From a virus: a DNA stretch of 48,661 nt. Shown here in pieces: positions 29,536-36,844 of the stretch. Position 1 is the first letter of the stretch, and each line of letters starts with the position of its first letter. The DNA lies in IMG/VR virus record IMGVR_UViG_3300044800_000258, positions 1 to 48,661 of that record; one strand, given 5' to 3'. Under the pieces are notes generated by a model that did not search any database, was not told the origin of the DNA, and saw only the letters and a list, made by a program, of their open reading frames with translations. Position numbers and translations under genes: made by a program.

Positions 29536-29772
29536 ATGGCAAAGGTCCTTGGAAGCTTCCTTGACGAGCTGCGGGTAATGCGAAGCGGGAAGTGGTTGAC
29601 GCACGACCTGCGGAAGAGATGGAAAGCTCTTTGTGTAACCCATCGTGTGTTCACCCTTTCCCGCGCGGTGCAGCGCGGCTTGGCAAAAGACCGCCACATT
29701 GCTGCTTGGCAGCAGGGCATGGGCCGCGACGCCGACCCGAAGCTTTCCGACGGATGGAAGGACTGCACATGA
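29536..29772 (+). CDS. Small basic protein
   Basis: 78 aa from the ATG at 29536, GGGAG at 5 bases. It is rich in Arg, Lys and His with helical segments (FLDELRVMRSGKWL; FTLSRAVQRGLAKD). It could bind DNA; no family is recognised. Confidence 0.55.
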   Translation: MAKVLGSFLDELRVMRSGKWLTHDLRKRWKALCVTHRVFTLSRAVQRGLAKDRHIAAWQQGMGRDADPKLSDGWKDCT

Positions 29773-30020
29773 GTGAAGGAGGGGGCGAATTGAAAACACG
29801 TAAAGACCTACAAGAAGAAATTGACAGGCTGCTCCATGAGCGCGGCCGTTATCGCCAGGCGCTCGGAAGCCTTGAGCTTGAACTAAAGGCAATAGCGCTT
29901 CGCATCCGTGTCATGCTTGATTGCACGCCGCTGCGCCTTGTCCTTGATAGTTATCCCCCTGAAGAGCGCGCTGACAGCGATCCTCCCTTTCGCACATTCT
30001 CGCTCAAGGAGAAGAGATGA
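29769..30020 (+). CDS. Small coiled-coil protein
   Basis: 83 aa from the ATG at 29769 (ATGA overlap, AAGGA site); an internal TTG after GGAGGGGG is an alternative. Residues 10-55 are a charged coiled coil (DLQEEIDRLLHERGRYRQAL). It precedes the Sak4-like ATPase, with ATGA coupling, so it may be its partner. Confidence 0.6.
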   Translation: MSEGGGELKTRKDLQEEIDRLLHERGRYRQALGSLELELKAIALRIRVMLDCTPLRLVLDSYPPEERADSDPPFRTFSLKEKR

Positions 30021-30841
30021 AACCGAAAGAAAAGACACATCCCAAGCACAGGTATAGCCAGACCTTGAGTGAGCAGTCCTCGCCGTTTGTAAGGGTGTTG
30101 AGCGTGGGCTATTCGAAGGTGGGAAAGACCCACTTTGCGCTCACCTTTCCCAATCCCGTGATTGCCAACGCCGACGCTGGGCTTGCTACGAGCATCCCCG
30201 TGAACTGCAAAGTCGATCCTTGCGTGTTCAACTTTGTGCGCTGGAGCGAGGATATTGGGGAAGACGAGCTGTGGAGATGGCAGGACTTGCACCAGCTTGC
30301 CTTGGAGTTGAAGTATCAGAAAGGGCCGCTCTGGAACGAGATCAAGTCCTATGGTTATACTCCTGAGACCCTCATCATCGACAGCGGGACGGCATTCAGC
30401 GACCTGTTTGCCTATCAGATAACGATCGAGGACGACCACAAGGACAAGACTGGAAAGCACATGGAAACCCTCCAGCTTCAGGACTATAATCTCATCATGC
30501 AGCGGTTTTTCAACATCATGGATGTGGTGAAAACCATCCCCATGCACGTTGTCATGACCGCCGAATTGGCGGATAAGCAGGATGACATGCAGCGGCGCTA
30601 CCAGCAGCCCGCGATGACAGGACAGGCGCTTGGCAATCGGCTTCCCCACTTCTTCGATGAGATTTACATCCACTACACCGAGGTAACAAAAGACGGGGGG
30701 ATGCATTTTTACCTGACACCCGTGCCGATGAGAGGCTTCGAGCATATAGGCTCAAGGAAAGGCATCCCGCTTGAGCCCCACGAGAACCCAAGCTTTGCAA
30801 AGCTTGCCAAGTATTATGTCAAGGCGAAGGGAAACAAGTGA
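30017..30841 (+). CDS. Sak4-like RecA-type ATPase (phage recombinase)
   Basis: 274 aa. Walker A is GYSKVGKT at 31-38 and Walker B is TLIIDSG with D122. The remaining layout (N-terminal tail, single ATPase domain, MTAELADKQDDM, EIYIHYTEV) is that of phage AAA_24/Sak4 proteins, which anneal or exchange single strands in phage recombination. A ssDNA-binding protein is encoded a few genes on, as is usual for Sak4 modules, and a Cas4-like nuclease lies upstream. Confidence 0.8.
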   Translation: MKPKEKTHPKHRYSQTLSEQSSPFVRVLSVGYSKVGKTHFALTFPNPVIANADAGLATSIPVNCKVDPCVFNFVRWSEDIGEDELWRWQDLHQLALELKYQKGPLWNEIKSYGYTPETLIIDSGTAFSDLFAYQITIEDDHKDKTGKHMETLQLQDYNLIMQRFFNIMDVVKTIPMHVVMTAELADKQDDMQRRYQQPAMTGQALGNRLPHFFDEIYIHYTEVTKDGGMHFYLTPVPMRGFEHIGSRKGIPLEPHENPSFAKLAKYYVKAKGNK

Positions 30842-31407
30842 TCCGAGCTATTGGAATGCTCACGCTCTGGACTCTCATCGAATTGGTTTTAGGCTCATTC
30901 AGGCCGTGGCCGGTCGAGAACGCGTTTGTCTCGCCTCTGCCGGTGGTAGGAGAGGTGCGGCCGGTTCCTCAGACCTACGGCGTAGACATGCGCTTTGCGG
31001 CGTTCGTGTGGCGGTATTGCGATGAGACAGGCGTTCCGTTCTGGATGGCATGCCGTCTGTTCGGGCAGGAATCGGTAGGCAATCCCTTGGCGGGCGTATG
31101 GAATCCACGGGCGGTTTCATGGATGGGCGCGCAAGGTTTGGCGCAGATCATGCCCGTGAATCTTGGCTTGTTTTCGCTGCTCTACAACGGCGGACGACCA
31201 GTTGATCCGTTCGATCCTGAGACGGCGATCCGTACCGGACTGCATTACCTGGCGGACCTGCACGCGCGGACCGGGAGCTGGAGGATTGCGGTCATGTCCT
31301 TTAATGGTGGTTTGGGACATTGGCTCAATCCAAAAAAATACGGGGACTGGCAGACAGAGAGCATAAACTATGTACAGGTAATTATGGGGAAAGGAAAAAA
31401 TAGATGA
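30838..31407 (+). CDS. Lytic transglycosylase (SLT family) with membrane anchor
   Basis: 189 aa from a GTG that overlaps the Sak4 stop (GTGA), with AAGGG upstream. Residues 5-20 are a hydrophobic N-terminal helix, either signal anchor or signal peptide. The SLT domain follows: catalytic E78 in RLFGQESVG, GAQGLAQIMP at 97-106, and VMSFNGG near the end. It cleaves peptidoglycan glycan strands. It is encoded in the replication block, away from the lysis genes and ejection genes, and its expression would therefore be early. Confidence 0.8.
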   Translation: MIRAIGMLTLWTLIELVLGSFRPWPVENAFVSPLPVVGEVRPVPQTYGVDMRFAAFVWRYCDETGVPFWMACRLFGQESVGNPLAGVWNPRAVSWMGAQGLAQIMPVNLGLFSLLYNGGRPVDPFDPETAIRTGLHYLADLHARTGSWRIAVMSFNGGLGHWLNPKKYGDWQTESINYVQVIMGKGKNR

Positions 31408-32333
31408 CAGCTAACGATGCTGCTCCCGGTCTGGCAGGTTACAGGACTATTGAGTGGCTTGGCGAAGGCTACATCGAGCGCAGGGCATACGGCGAGCTGC
31501 GGGCGAAGTTGACTGCCGTGGAGAAAGAACGGGATGAACATCGCGTCGCAGCGATCGCTTGCGAAGCCCGCGCCGAGCGTGCTGAGTCCACCTTGCAAGC
31601 AGAACGAGAATCACGGCAAGCGTACAACGAATCTGCCATGAACCGTGCGAAAAAAGCCGAAGCCGAACGGGACTTGGCAAACAGCGAGTTCAAGATAGTC
31701 CGCGAACGCATGGAAGCCGCCGAGCGCCAACGAGACAAGTTGGTGAAATTATTGGAATATGCTATGGAAAGTGACTGGACTGGATACGGCATATACCGAT
31801 GGGGACGGAAAGTGAAAACAGCCCTCGCCCTCTTCGCCGAGGCTGGCAAGTTGCGGGAGGCGGCATCGGTGCTTCTTGGAAAGTGCGATGAAGCCGATGC
31901 AACCGGTGATTTGCCGGAGTGCATCGACGGGAGCGTGCTTGACCTGGTGCGAGCCAGCCTAAATAACCAAGCCGAACGCTGGCCTTACAGCGAAAGGAGA
32001 TGTATGAGATTCTATTGCAAGATTCATCCGGAGATTGAAATCTTTATTGAACCTCTTGAGCATGTTTGTCGCTATGATAGCAGACTAAACACATATATTT
32101 ACTATCCCAAACAGGCGGGTGATATGCTTGTTACTCCGTGTCCACAGTGCGTGAAAGGAAAGCCAAGCCATGAGCAAGGAACAGCCGCTATCCCGACGCC
32201 CCCGCCCCGAAGGCCGAGGGGAAGCAGTGGAGGTGTGCCTGCGGACATATATTTACGAAAGAGGCTCATATCCTGGCAGATGGCAGACCATGCGGCCCTG
32301 TCGTCGAGCAAGGAGGGGAGGAGACTTGATTAG
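31404..32333 (+). CDS. Coiled-coil protein with C-terminal Cys motif
   Basis: 309 aa, ATGA overlap. Residues 30-120 are a charged coiled coil (EARAERAESTLQAERES). From residue 201 (ATG at 32004, AAAGGAG just upstream) the sequence changes to MRFYCKIHPE...CPQC, a possible separate zinc-binding protein of 109 aa produced by internal start. The last 55 residues are Pro/Arg/Ser-rich and may be an artefact of frame drift. It is not assigned to a family. Confidence 0.5.
   Translation: MTANDAAPGLAGYRTIEWLGEGYIERRAYGELRAKLTAVEKERDEHRVAAIACEARAERAESTLQAERESRQAYNESAMNRAKKAEAERDLANSEFKIVRERMEAAERQRDKLVKLLEYAMESDWTGYGIYRWGRKVKTALALFAEAGKLREAASVLLGKCDEADATGDLPECIDGSVLDLVRASLNNQAERWPYSERRCMRFYCKIHPEIEIFIEPLEHVCRYDSRLNTYIYYPKQAGDMLVTPCPQCVKGKPSHEQGTAAIPTPPPRRPRGSSGGVPADIYLRKRLISWQMADHAALSSSKEGRRLD
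32170..32329 (+). pseudogene. Frame-disrupted zinc-ribbon-like miniprotein
   Basis: From 32174 a frame is open to TGA at 32329 without a start codon. It encodes PKAEGKQWRCACGHIFTKEA and then GRPCGPVVEQGG, a convincing CxC...C ribbon with a normal codon pattern. An ATG with an AAGGA site at 32170 lies in the -1 frame relative to it; a one-base shift at the C-rich run 32200-32208 would join MSKEQPLSRRPRP to the ribbon. Possibilities are a decayed gene, an assembly indel, or programmed frameshifting. The stop overlaps the next TTG start. Confidence 0.45.
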
Positions 32334-32502
32334 AATCGTCGTAGGCCGGGATGGGAAGATAACTGCGGGCGGAATGGTGCCAGGGCAGGTCGCGATGCTC
32401 ACCCTTCCTAACGGAGAGTGTTACCGAATCACGCGATTTGGGACCAACGCCATTGTGCATGTAGAAAGAGACAAGGGACGAAAGGATGAAAGTGAAAGAT
32501 AA
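32326..32502 (+). CDS. Small hypothetical protein
   Basis: 58 aa from a TTG at 32326 with AGGAGG at 9 bases. The sequence IRIVVGRDGKITAGGMVPGQ and ECYRITRFGTNAIV is a compact beta-rich protein. A 110-aa alternative from 32170 in the same frame would add a Pro/Arg-rich N-terminus that does not look like a protein. The function is unknown. Confidence 0.55.
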   Translation: MIRIVVGRDGKITAGGMVPGQVAMLTLPNGECYRITRFGTNAIVHVERDKGRKDESER

Positions 32503-32701
32503 GCTTTGCATGAAATGCCGCAAGTCAACGCGAGGAAAGGATTGGGTTGAGACCATGGGCATTCGCATGTGCCTCGATTGTCTTAAAAAGTCCAAGGAAG
32601 AACGCCTTGGCGCTTGTCCTCAAAGGCATGACGAAGCGTATAATGGAAGAAGCGCGGCTCTTCCTAACCCCGGCAGGGAAAATCCAGAGCCGCAGATATG
32701 A
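32486..32701 (+). CDS. Zinc-ribbon miniprotein
   Basis: 71 aa, overlaps the previous gene by 17 bases. C8-x2-C11 (LCMKC) and C29-x2-C32 (CLDC) make a four-Cys zinc ribbon, with basic residues between. The C-terminal half is Pro/Asn-rich. It may bind DNA or RNA and is one of several zinc miniproteins in this arm. Confidence 0.6.
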   Translation: MKVKDKLCMKCRKSTRGKDWVETMGIRMCLDCLKKSKEERLGACPQRHDEAYNGRSAALPNPGRENPEPQI

Positions 32702-32796
32702 AACCTCCGATGAGACAGGGAGAGTTCGCCGGGGCTCTCCCGCTTTTCAAATCTAACTGGGAGAATGCCGTTGGGAAGAAGAGGAGTAAGGTATGA
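32698..32796 (+). CDS. Very small protein, ATGA-coupled at both ends
   Basis: 32 aa, MKPPMRQGEFAGALPL then WENAVGKKRSKV. It overlaps its upstream neighbour and the downstream gene by ATGA each. The precise coupling and absence of stop in the frame are the only evidence; the product is unknown. Confidence 0.45.
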   Translation: MKPPMRQGEFAGALPLFKSNWENAVGKKRSKV

Positions 32797-33338
32797 AGGT
32801 AAAGGTTCCAGGGGCCGAGTCCTCCACTGGGGTAAAGGCGGTGGACTTCACTCTCCCAAAGGGAGACTACGTCTTCGAGATGGCGGCAGCCGAGATAAAG
32901 GAGAGCGACAAGTCTCCGTGCGTCATCCACGCCTTCCCGATGGTAGCGATCGACGGGCCCGATGACGAGAAGACGGGGCGCACTACGCAGGGACGGAAGT
33001 TCATCCGCCGTATCATCCAGCTTCTTCCCGAGCACGACAGCTACCGGAAAGAAGACACCCGCGCCGCCGATGAGATCGCGGACCTATGCAGCGCTGCCGA
33101 TGTGGAGTACGGAGCCCAGGGCTACGAGACGGAAGACTTCGCGGGCAAGAAGGTAGGAGCGAGGCTGGGAATCCGCATGGGAAAAGGCGAGGATGGAGAG
33201 CCTCGTCCTGAGAACACCGTTCTCACGCAGAAGACCAAAGACGGGGCGCTGCACATGTGGCTCTCCGATGACGGGACTCCCACAAGCAAGAAGAGCACCA
33301 AGGCGGCCCCGCGCGCTACGGCAGGAAAGCGGCGATAG
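32793..33338 (+). CDS. Putative single-stranded DNA-binding protein (DUF669/SSB-like)
   Basis: 181 aa, GAGG at 8 bases. The N-terminal domain with LPKGDYVFEMAAAEIKES and GRTTQGRKFIRRIIQL has the beta-rich layout of phage ssDNA-binding and DUF669 proteins. An acidic, Glu/Asp-rich middle is followed by a Lys/Ala-rich tail. In Sak4 modules the recombinase is usually accompanied by an SSB, and this is the only candidate. The assignment is by texture and context. Confidence 0.55.
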   Translation: MKVKVPGAESSTGVKAVDFTLPKGDYVFEMAAAEIKESDKSPCVIHAFPMVAIDGPDDEKTGRTTQGRKFIRRIIQLLPEHDSYRKEDTRAADEIADLCSAADVEYGAQGYETEDFAGKKVGARLGIRMGKGEDGEPRPENTVLTQKTKDGALHMWLSDDGTPTSKKSTKAAPRATAGKRR

Positions 33339-33343
33339 CCGCT
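33328..33343 (+). promoter_or_regulatory. Hairpin abutting a start codon
   Basis: AGCGGC-GATA-GCCGCT is a perfect 6-bp stem that ends immediately before the ATG at 33344, much as the hairpin before terL. It contains the stop codon of the SSB-like gene. It may couple or limit translation of the next gene. Confidence 0.4.
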
Positions 33344-33919
33344 ATGAACGTCTCCTCAATCCGCTACCAGCCGGTCGAGGGGGGCGCTCTTGGCGGGCAC
33401 TTTGCCCTCCATGTGACGTTGGGGGCCGACATGGCCCCCAACGGCTTTACTACCGCTGCCTCTCTTGCCACACGCATTCACGACATCTTCGAGAGCCTCG
33501 GCCTCAAGTCCAAGATCAAAGGGGTCCTCATCGACTGCCGTGAGTCGGTGGGCGATCCCGACGAGATGTCATCCCTTCTCCAGACCCTCAAGGACTGGGG
33601 AATAACCATCGTGCTTTGGGTCGGGGACAAGACGCGCTACTCGTGGTTTGACCCAAGCTACTACATCACAGTGTTCGTCAGGACGCAGCATTGGCCCAAC
33701 TTCCGCGTCAACGAGATCCGCTATGTCATGGATTGGAATCAGAATGCATGGATCGAACCTGATGTTTACGATGTGAACGTGGGTGCAGCGAGTTACATAG
33801 TCTGGAATGATAAGATCCCCAGAGGGGCGCTTGTCCAATTTGTTACTGATTGCAAACGGCCTTGGGGCATCATCGGCAGCGCTGCATCGATCGGCTTCAA
33901 AATCAAGGAAAGTGATTGA
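33344..33919 (+). CDS. Hypothetical protein, possibly a radical-SAM-like barrel without cluster
   Basis: 191 aa; only a weak ribosome site. The alternation of strands and helices, IKGVLIDCRESVGDPDEMSS then LLQTLKDWGITIVLWVG, resembles the middle of QueE/NrdG-type radical SAM proteins, but no C-x3-C-x2-C motif is present. It may be a degenerate relative or a different alpha/beta fold. It is TTGA-coupled to the MT-A70 methylase. Confidence 0.4.
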   Translation: MNVSSIRYQPVEGGALGGHFALHVTLGADMAPNGFTTAASLATRIHDIFESLGLKSKIKGVLIDCRESVGDPDEMSSLLQTLKDWGITIVLWVGDKTRYSWFDPSYYITVFVRTQHWPNFRVNEIRYVMDWNQNAWIEPDVYDVNVGAASYIVWNDKIPRGALVQFVTDCKRPWGIIGSAASIGFKIKESD

Positions 33920-34440
33920 AGTTTCCAACAAAGAAGTACAGTATTATCTATGCTGATCCTCCTTGGGAAGTGAAGGCTGGAGCTGGGAATCTTCACATAT
34001 CTCATCAAAAGACAAGAGACCTTTGCTATTCTACGATGTCCTTGGAAGACATAAAGAATCTTCCTGTAGATCGCATAGCAAAGAAGAACTCCGTCCTTTT
34101 CTTGTGGGTCATCAACAAATACGTTGAGCAGGCTTATCAAGTTGCCCGAGCATGGAAGTTCAGACCTTCAACCATGTTGGTGTGGTGCAAAAAACCAAAA
34201 GGAAGAGGTCTTGGAGGAACTTTTGGAATATCAACAGAGTTCCTTCTATTTTGTAGACGTGGAGCAACCCATGCAAAAGAACGCCACTGGTCCACATGGT
34301 TTGAGGCCAAGCGGGGAGCCCACTCTGTTAAGCCTACAATTGCCCGAGAACTGATAGAAAAGTGTTTTGAAGGTAATAAAATAGAATTATTCGCCCGCCA
34401 AAAATCAAAGGGATGGGATGTATGGGGTGATGAGGTATGA
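33916..34440 (+). CDS. MT-A70 family N6-adenine DNA methyltransferase
   Basis: 174 aa from a TTG with AAGGA at 6 bases (overlap with the previous TGA). The catalytic DPPW is at residues 14-17 (IIYADPPWEV), and VLFLWVINKY and MLVWCKKPKGRGLGG follow as in MT-A70 phage methylases. These methylate adenine in DNA, commonly to protect against restriction. There is no partner restriction enzyme, so it is a stand-alone methylase. Its DNA is visibly more AT-rich than its neighbours. Confidence 0.85.
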   Translation: MKFPTKKYSIIYADPPWEVKAGAGNLHISHQKTRDLCYSTMSLEDIKNLPVDRIAKKNSVLFLWVINKYVEQAYQVARAWKFRPSTMLVWCKKPKGRGLGGTFGISTEFLLFCRRGATHAKERHWSTWFEAKRGAHSVKPTIARELIEKCFEGNKIELFARQKSKGWDVWGDEV

Positions 34441-36269
34441 AGCTCTTTCGCATCACACGCACAAAGTCTCTGTGCCATCAATGCCCGCTCGATAGCTACT
34501 GCACAAAGGTAAGAGGGGAAAGCGCCAGTGAAAGACCGAAGATCGCTTTCATCGGAGAAGCGCCGGGCCGGGAGGAGGATGAGAGCGGGCATCCGTTTGT
34601 CGGCTCGGCGGGCAAGGAACTTGACCGTGTGCTTGCGAAAGCAGGGCTGCATCGCCACAACGCTTACCTACTTAACCTCACCGATTGCCGCCCGCCTGAA
34701 AACGACCTTGACTCGCCTGAAGGCCAGGAGGCGCTTGAGGCGTGCCGCCCTGGCTTTGAAGAGGAACTATCATCGCTCCATCGACTGGGAGTTCGCACGC
34801 TGGTTCCGCTTGGGGCTAAACCTACAGGCGCTCTGGGCATTGAAGGAGCGATACATAAAGTCCGTGGCTCGGTCTACGAAGTCGCAATCGCAGGTCTGAA
34901 GTTCTGGACAGTGCCGACCTTTCATCCCGCCTACATCATCCGTGGCCAGTGGAGCGAAGAGCCCACCATGATCGCCGATGTGGAGAAAGCAGTCTACATC
35001 ACCACCAGGGGCTACACGCCGCCGCAGGAAGATTTCCTTCTCTTCCCCACGGTGAAAGACATCGAGGCAAGAACAAGGGATATTCTAAAGAAGAAACCTC
35101 TCCTTGGTGTCGACATCGAGACGACAGGTCTCCGCTATTGGAATAGCGAGATCTTTGTCATGGCTCTGGCTATCAACTCCGAGGAAGCCTTCTCGATTCC
35201 CTTCTATTCTCAAGGGTATGTTCCCTACTGGAAAAACGACGACCTCGCTCGTGTGAAGAACTGTCTTTACGAAATCCTTTTGAAGTGCCCGACCATGTAC
35301 CAGAACGCTCCCTTCGACGTGCCGCACTTGGAATGGCACGCCTACAAGGTCGGAAACATCGCGCACGATGTTCTATTGATTCATCATGCCATTCATCCCG
35401 AGCTGCCGCATAACCTCGGCTACATCGTCTCGATCTATGGGGCCACTCCCTACTGGAAAGACATCAAGCTTCGGTTTCCTGTGGTGCGCCAGATGCCTGA
35501 CACCGACCTTCGCATCTACAACTGCCGCGATGCAGTGGTGCTCCACCAAGTCTTGCCCTCGCTGCTTGCCGATCTCAAGGAGACAGGAACCGAGCATATC
35601 TACTACAACTATTCGATGAAGCTTATACGGCCGACGCTTTCGATCACTACCAACGGAATGCTGCTCGACCGACCAAGGCTTAACAAGTGGAAGAAGGAGC
35701 TTCAAACAGAACTTGGAAGCGCCGAAAAGAAGATCCGCAAGCTGGGGAATCTTCCCGACGAGTTCAATCTGCAAAGCCCGCATCACCTGAGCTATTGGTT
35801 TTATGGCGAGTTGCCGCGCAGCCTGCCTGCATGGAAAGAGGAGATCGCAAGCTATGACGAGAAAGGCTCTCGCAAAAAGAAAACTTCGCAGAAGTACAGC
35901 GGCCTACTACAGCGCGTCGCGTTGTATACTCAAGTCAGACCTTTGGCTCGATCGAAGTCTAAGACAAAACGCACGAATACGGGTTTTGCAAAAGATGAGA
36001 AAGCGCTCCTCCTTTCCAAGCTTGCAGCCACGACGGAGATTACTCTTCTTTCAAGCTTCCGCCGCCCGACACTCGATCACAGATCGAGATTGGAAGAACT
36101 TGCAAAGTTGCGTGAAGCACTAACTCTGTTCCAGAAGCGCCAGAAGACCGCCAAGCTTCTCTCGACTTACACCGACTTCGAGGCAGGGCCTGACATGAGG
36201 GTTCATCCGTCTTTCAAGATACATGGCACCAGTACAGGAAGACTATCTTCAGGTGAGGGTGAAGAATAA
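34437..36269 (+). CDS. Uracil-DNA glycosylase fused to the N-terminal part of a split family A DNA polymerase
   Basis: 610 aa, ATGA overlap. Residues 1-200 are a family 4-like uracil-DNA glycosylase. Four Cys (13, 16, 84, 103) suit the iron-sulphur cluster, GEAPGREEDESG is motif 1, and TFHPAYIIR is motif 2. Residues about 220-400 are a 3'-5' exonuclease with DIETTG, NAPFD and YNCRD (Exo I-III). The thumb and start of the palm follow and end at HGTSTGRLSSGEGEE, the polymerase TGRLSS motif. The protein stops exactly there. The remaining palm and fingers are at 36841-37674, after a methyltransferase gene that starts within the stop (TAATG). Confidence 0.85.
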   Translation: MKLFRITRTKSLCHQCPLDSYCTKVRGESASERPKIAFIGEAPGREEDESGHPFVGSAGKELDRVLAKAGLHRHNAYLLNLTDCRPPENDLDSPEGQEALEACRPGFEEELSSLHRLGVRTLVPLGAKPTGALGIEGAIHKVRGSVYEVAIAGLKFWTVPTFHPAYIIRGQWSEEPTMIADVEKAVYITTRGYTPPQEDFLLFPTVKDIEARTRDILKKKPLLGVDIETTGLRYWNSEIFVMALAINSEEAFSIPFYSQGYVPYWKNDDLARVKNCLYEILLKCPTMYQNAPFDVPHLEWHAYKVGNIAHDVLLIHHAIHPELPHNLGYIVSIYGATPYWKDIKLRFPVVRQMPDTDLRIYNCRDAVVLHQVLPSLLADLKETGTEHIYYNYSMKLIRPTLSITTNGMLLDRPRLNKWKKELQTELGSAEKKIRKLGNLPDEFNLQSPHHLSYWFYGELPRSLPAWKEEIASYDEKGSRKKKTSQKYSGLLQRVALYTQVRPLARSKSKTKRTNTGFAKDEKALLLSKLAATTEITLLSSFRRPTLDHRSRLEELAKLREALTLFQKRQKTAKLLSTYTDFEAGPDMRVHPSFKIHGTSTGRLSSGEGEE

Positions 36270-36844
36270 TGCTCAAGACTGTGTTCGACAACCAAGGACA
36301 GCTCCTTAACGAGATGGTTCATTTCTACTCAGCAGGGCGCATAGGGCTTGACCCTACTTATGGAAATGGATGCTTTTACAAGAAGACCAATCTTGTATTA
36401 GGTCTCTACGGAGATATAAAACTACCTGGTAAACATTTTATGGATGCGAGAAAGCTTCCCTTTCCAAGCGATTCTCAAACCTCGATAATGTTCGACCCGC
36501 CCTTTCTCCCGGGAGCCTCTCCGAAAAAGACAGGCATAATAAACAATCGCTTTGGGTGGTTCAGAACAATCAAGGATGTATGGGATATGTATGAAGGGTC
36601 TCTGCGCGAGTTCTCTCGTGTTGTCAAAAGAAATGGAATCTTGTACTTCAAGTGCCAAGATACTTGCAACTGTAACAAACAATGGTGGTCGCATGTGTGG
36701 ATTATCAACAAAGCTGAAGAGCTGGGGCTACATTTGGAAGACCTTTTTATTCTTGTTGCAAAGAACCGCCTTACTGACAACCGTTGGAAGACACAGCGCC
36801 ACGCGCGGAAGTTTCACAGCTACTTTTTGGTGTTTAGAAAATGA
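36269..36844 (+). CDS. DNA methyltransferase inserted between polymerase halves
   Basis: 191 aa. It begins within the stop codon of the polymerase N-half (TAATG) and ends with an ATGA overlap into the C-half. The catalytic motif IV is DPPF (76-79, IMFDPPFLPG). SAM-side features include GLDPTYGNGCFY; YFKCQDTC, KAEELG and RKFHSYFLVFRK match a family of phage DNA methyltransferases. No specificity is evident. By eye the DNA is more AT-rich than the polymerase N-half. It is not an HNH or LAGLIDADG homing nuclease, and there is no space for intron or intein elements. Confidence 0.8.
   Translation: MLKTVFDNQGQLLNEMVHFYSAGRIGLDPTYGNGCFYKKTNLVLGLYGDIKLPGKHFMDARKLPFPSDSQTSIMFDPPFLPGASPKKTGIINNRFGWFRTIKDVWDMYEGSLREFSRVVKRNGILYFKCQDTCNCNKQWWSHVWIINKAEELGLHLEDLFILVAKNRLTDNRWKTQRHARKFHSYFLVFRK

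Noticed and set aside
32547-32756. 69-aa frame across the zinc-ribbon and 32-aa genes
   Set aside because: It lacks a ribosome site; the two alternative frames are joined to their neighbours by exact ATGA overlaps.
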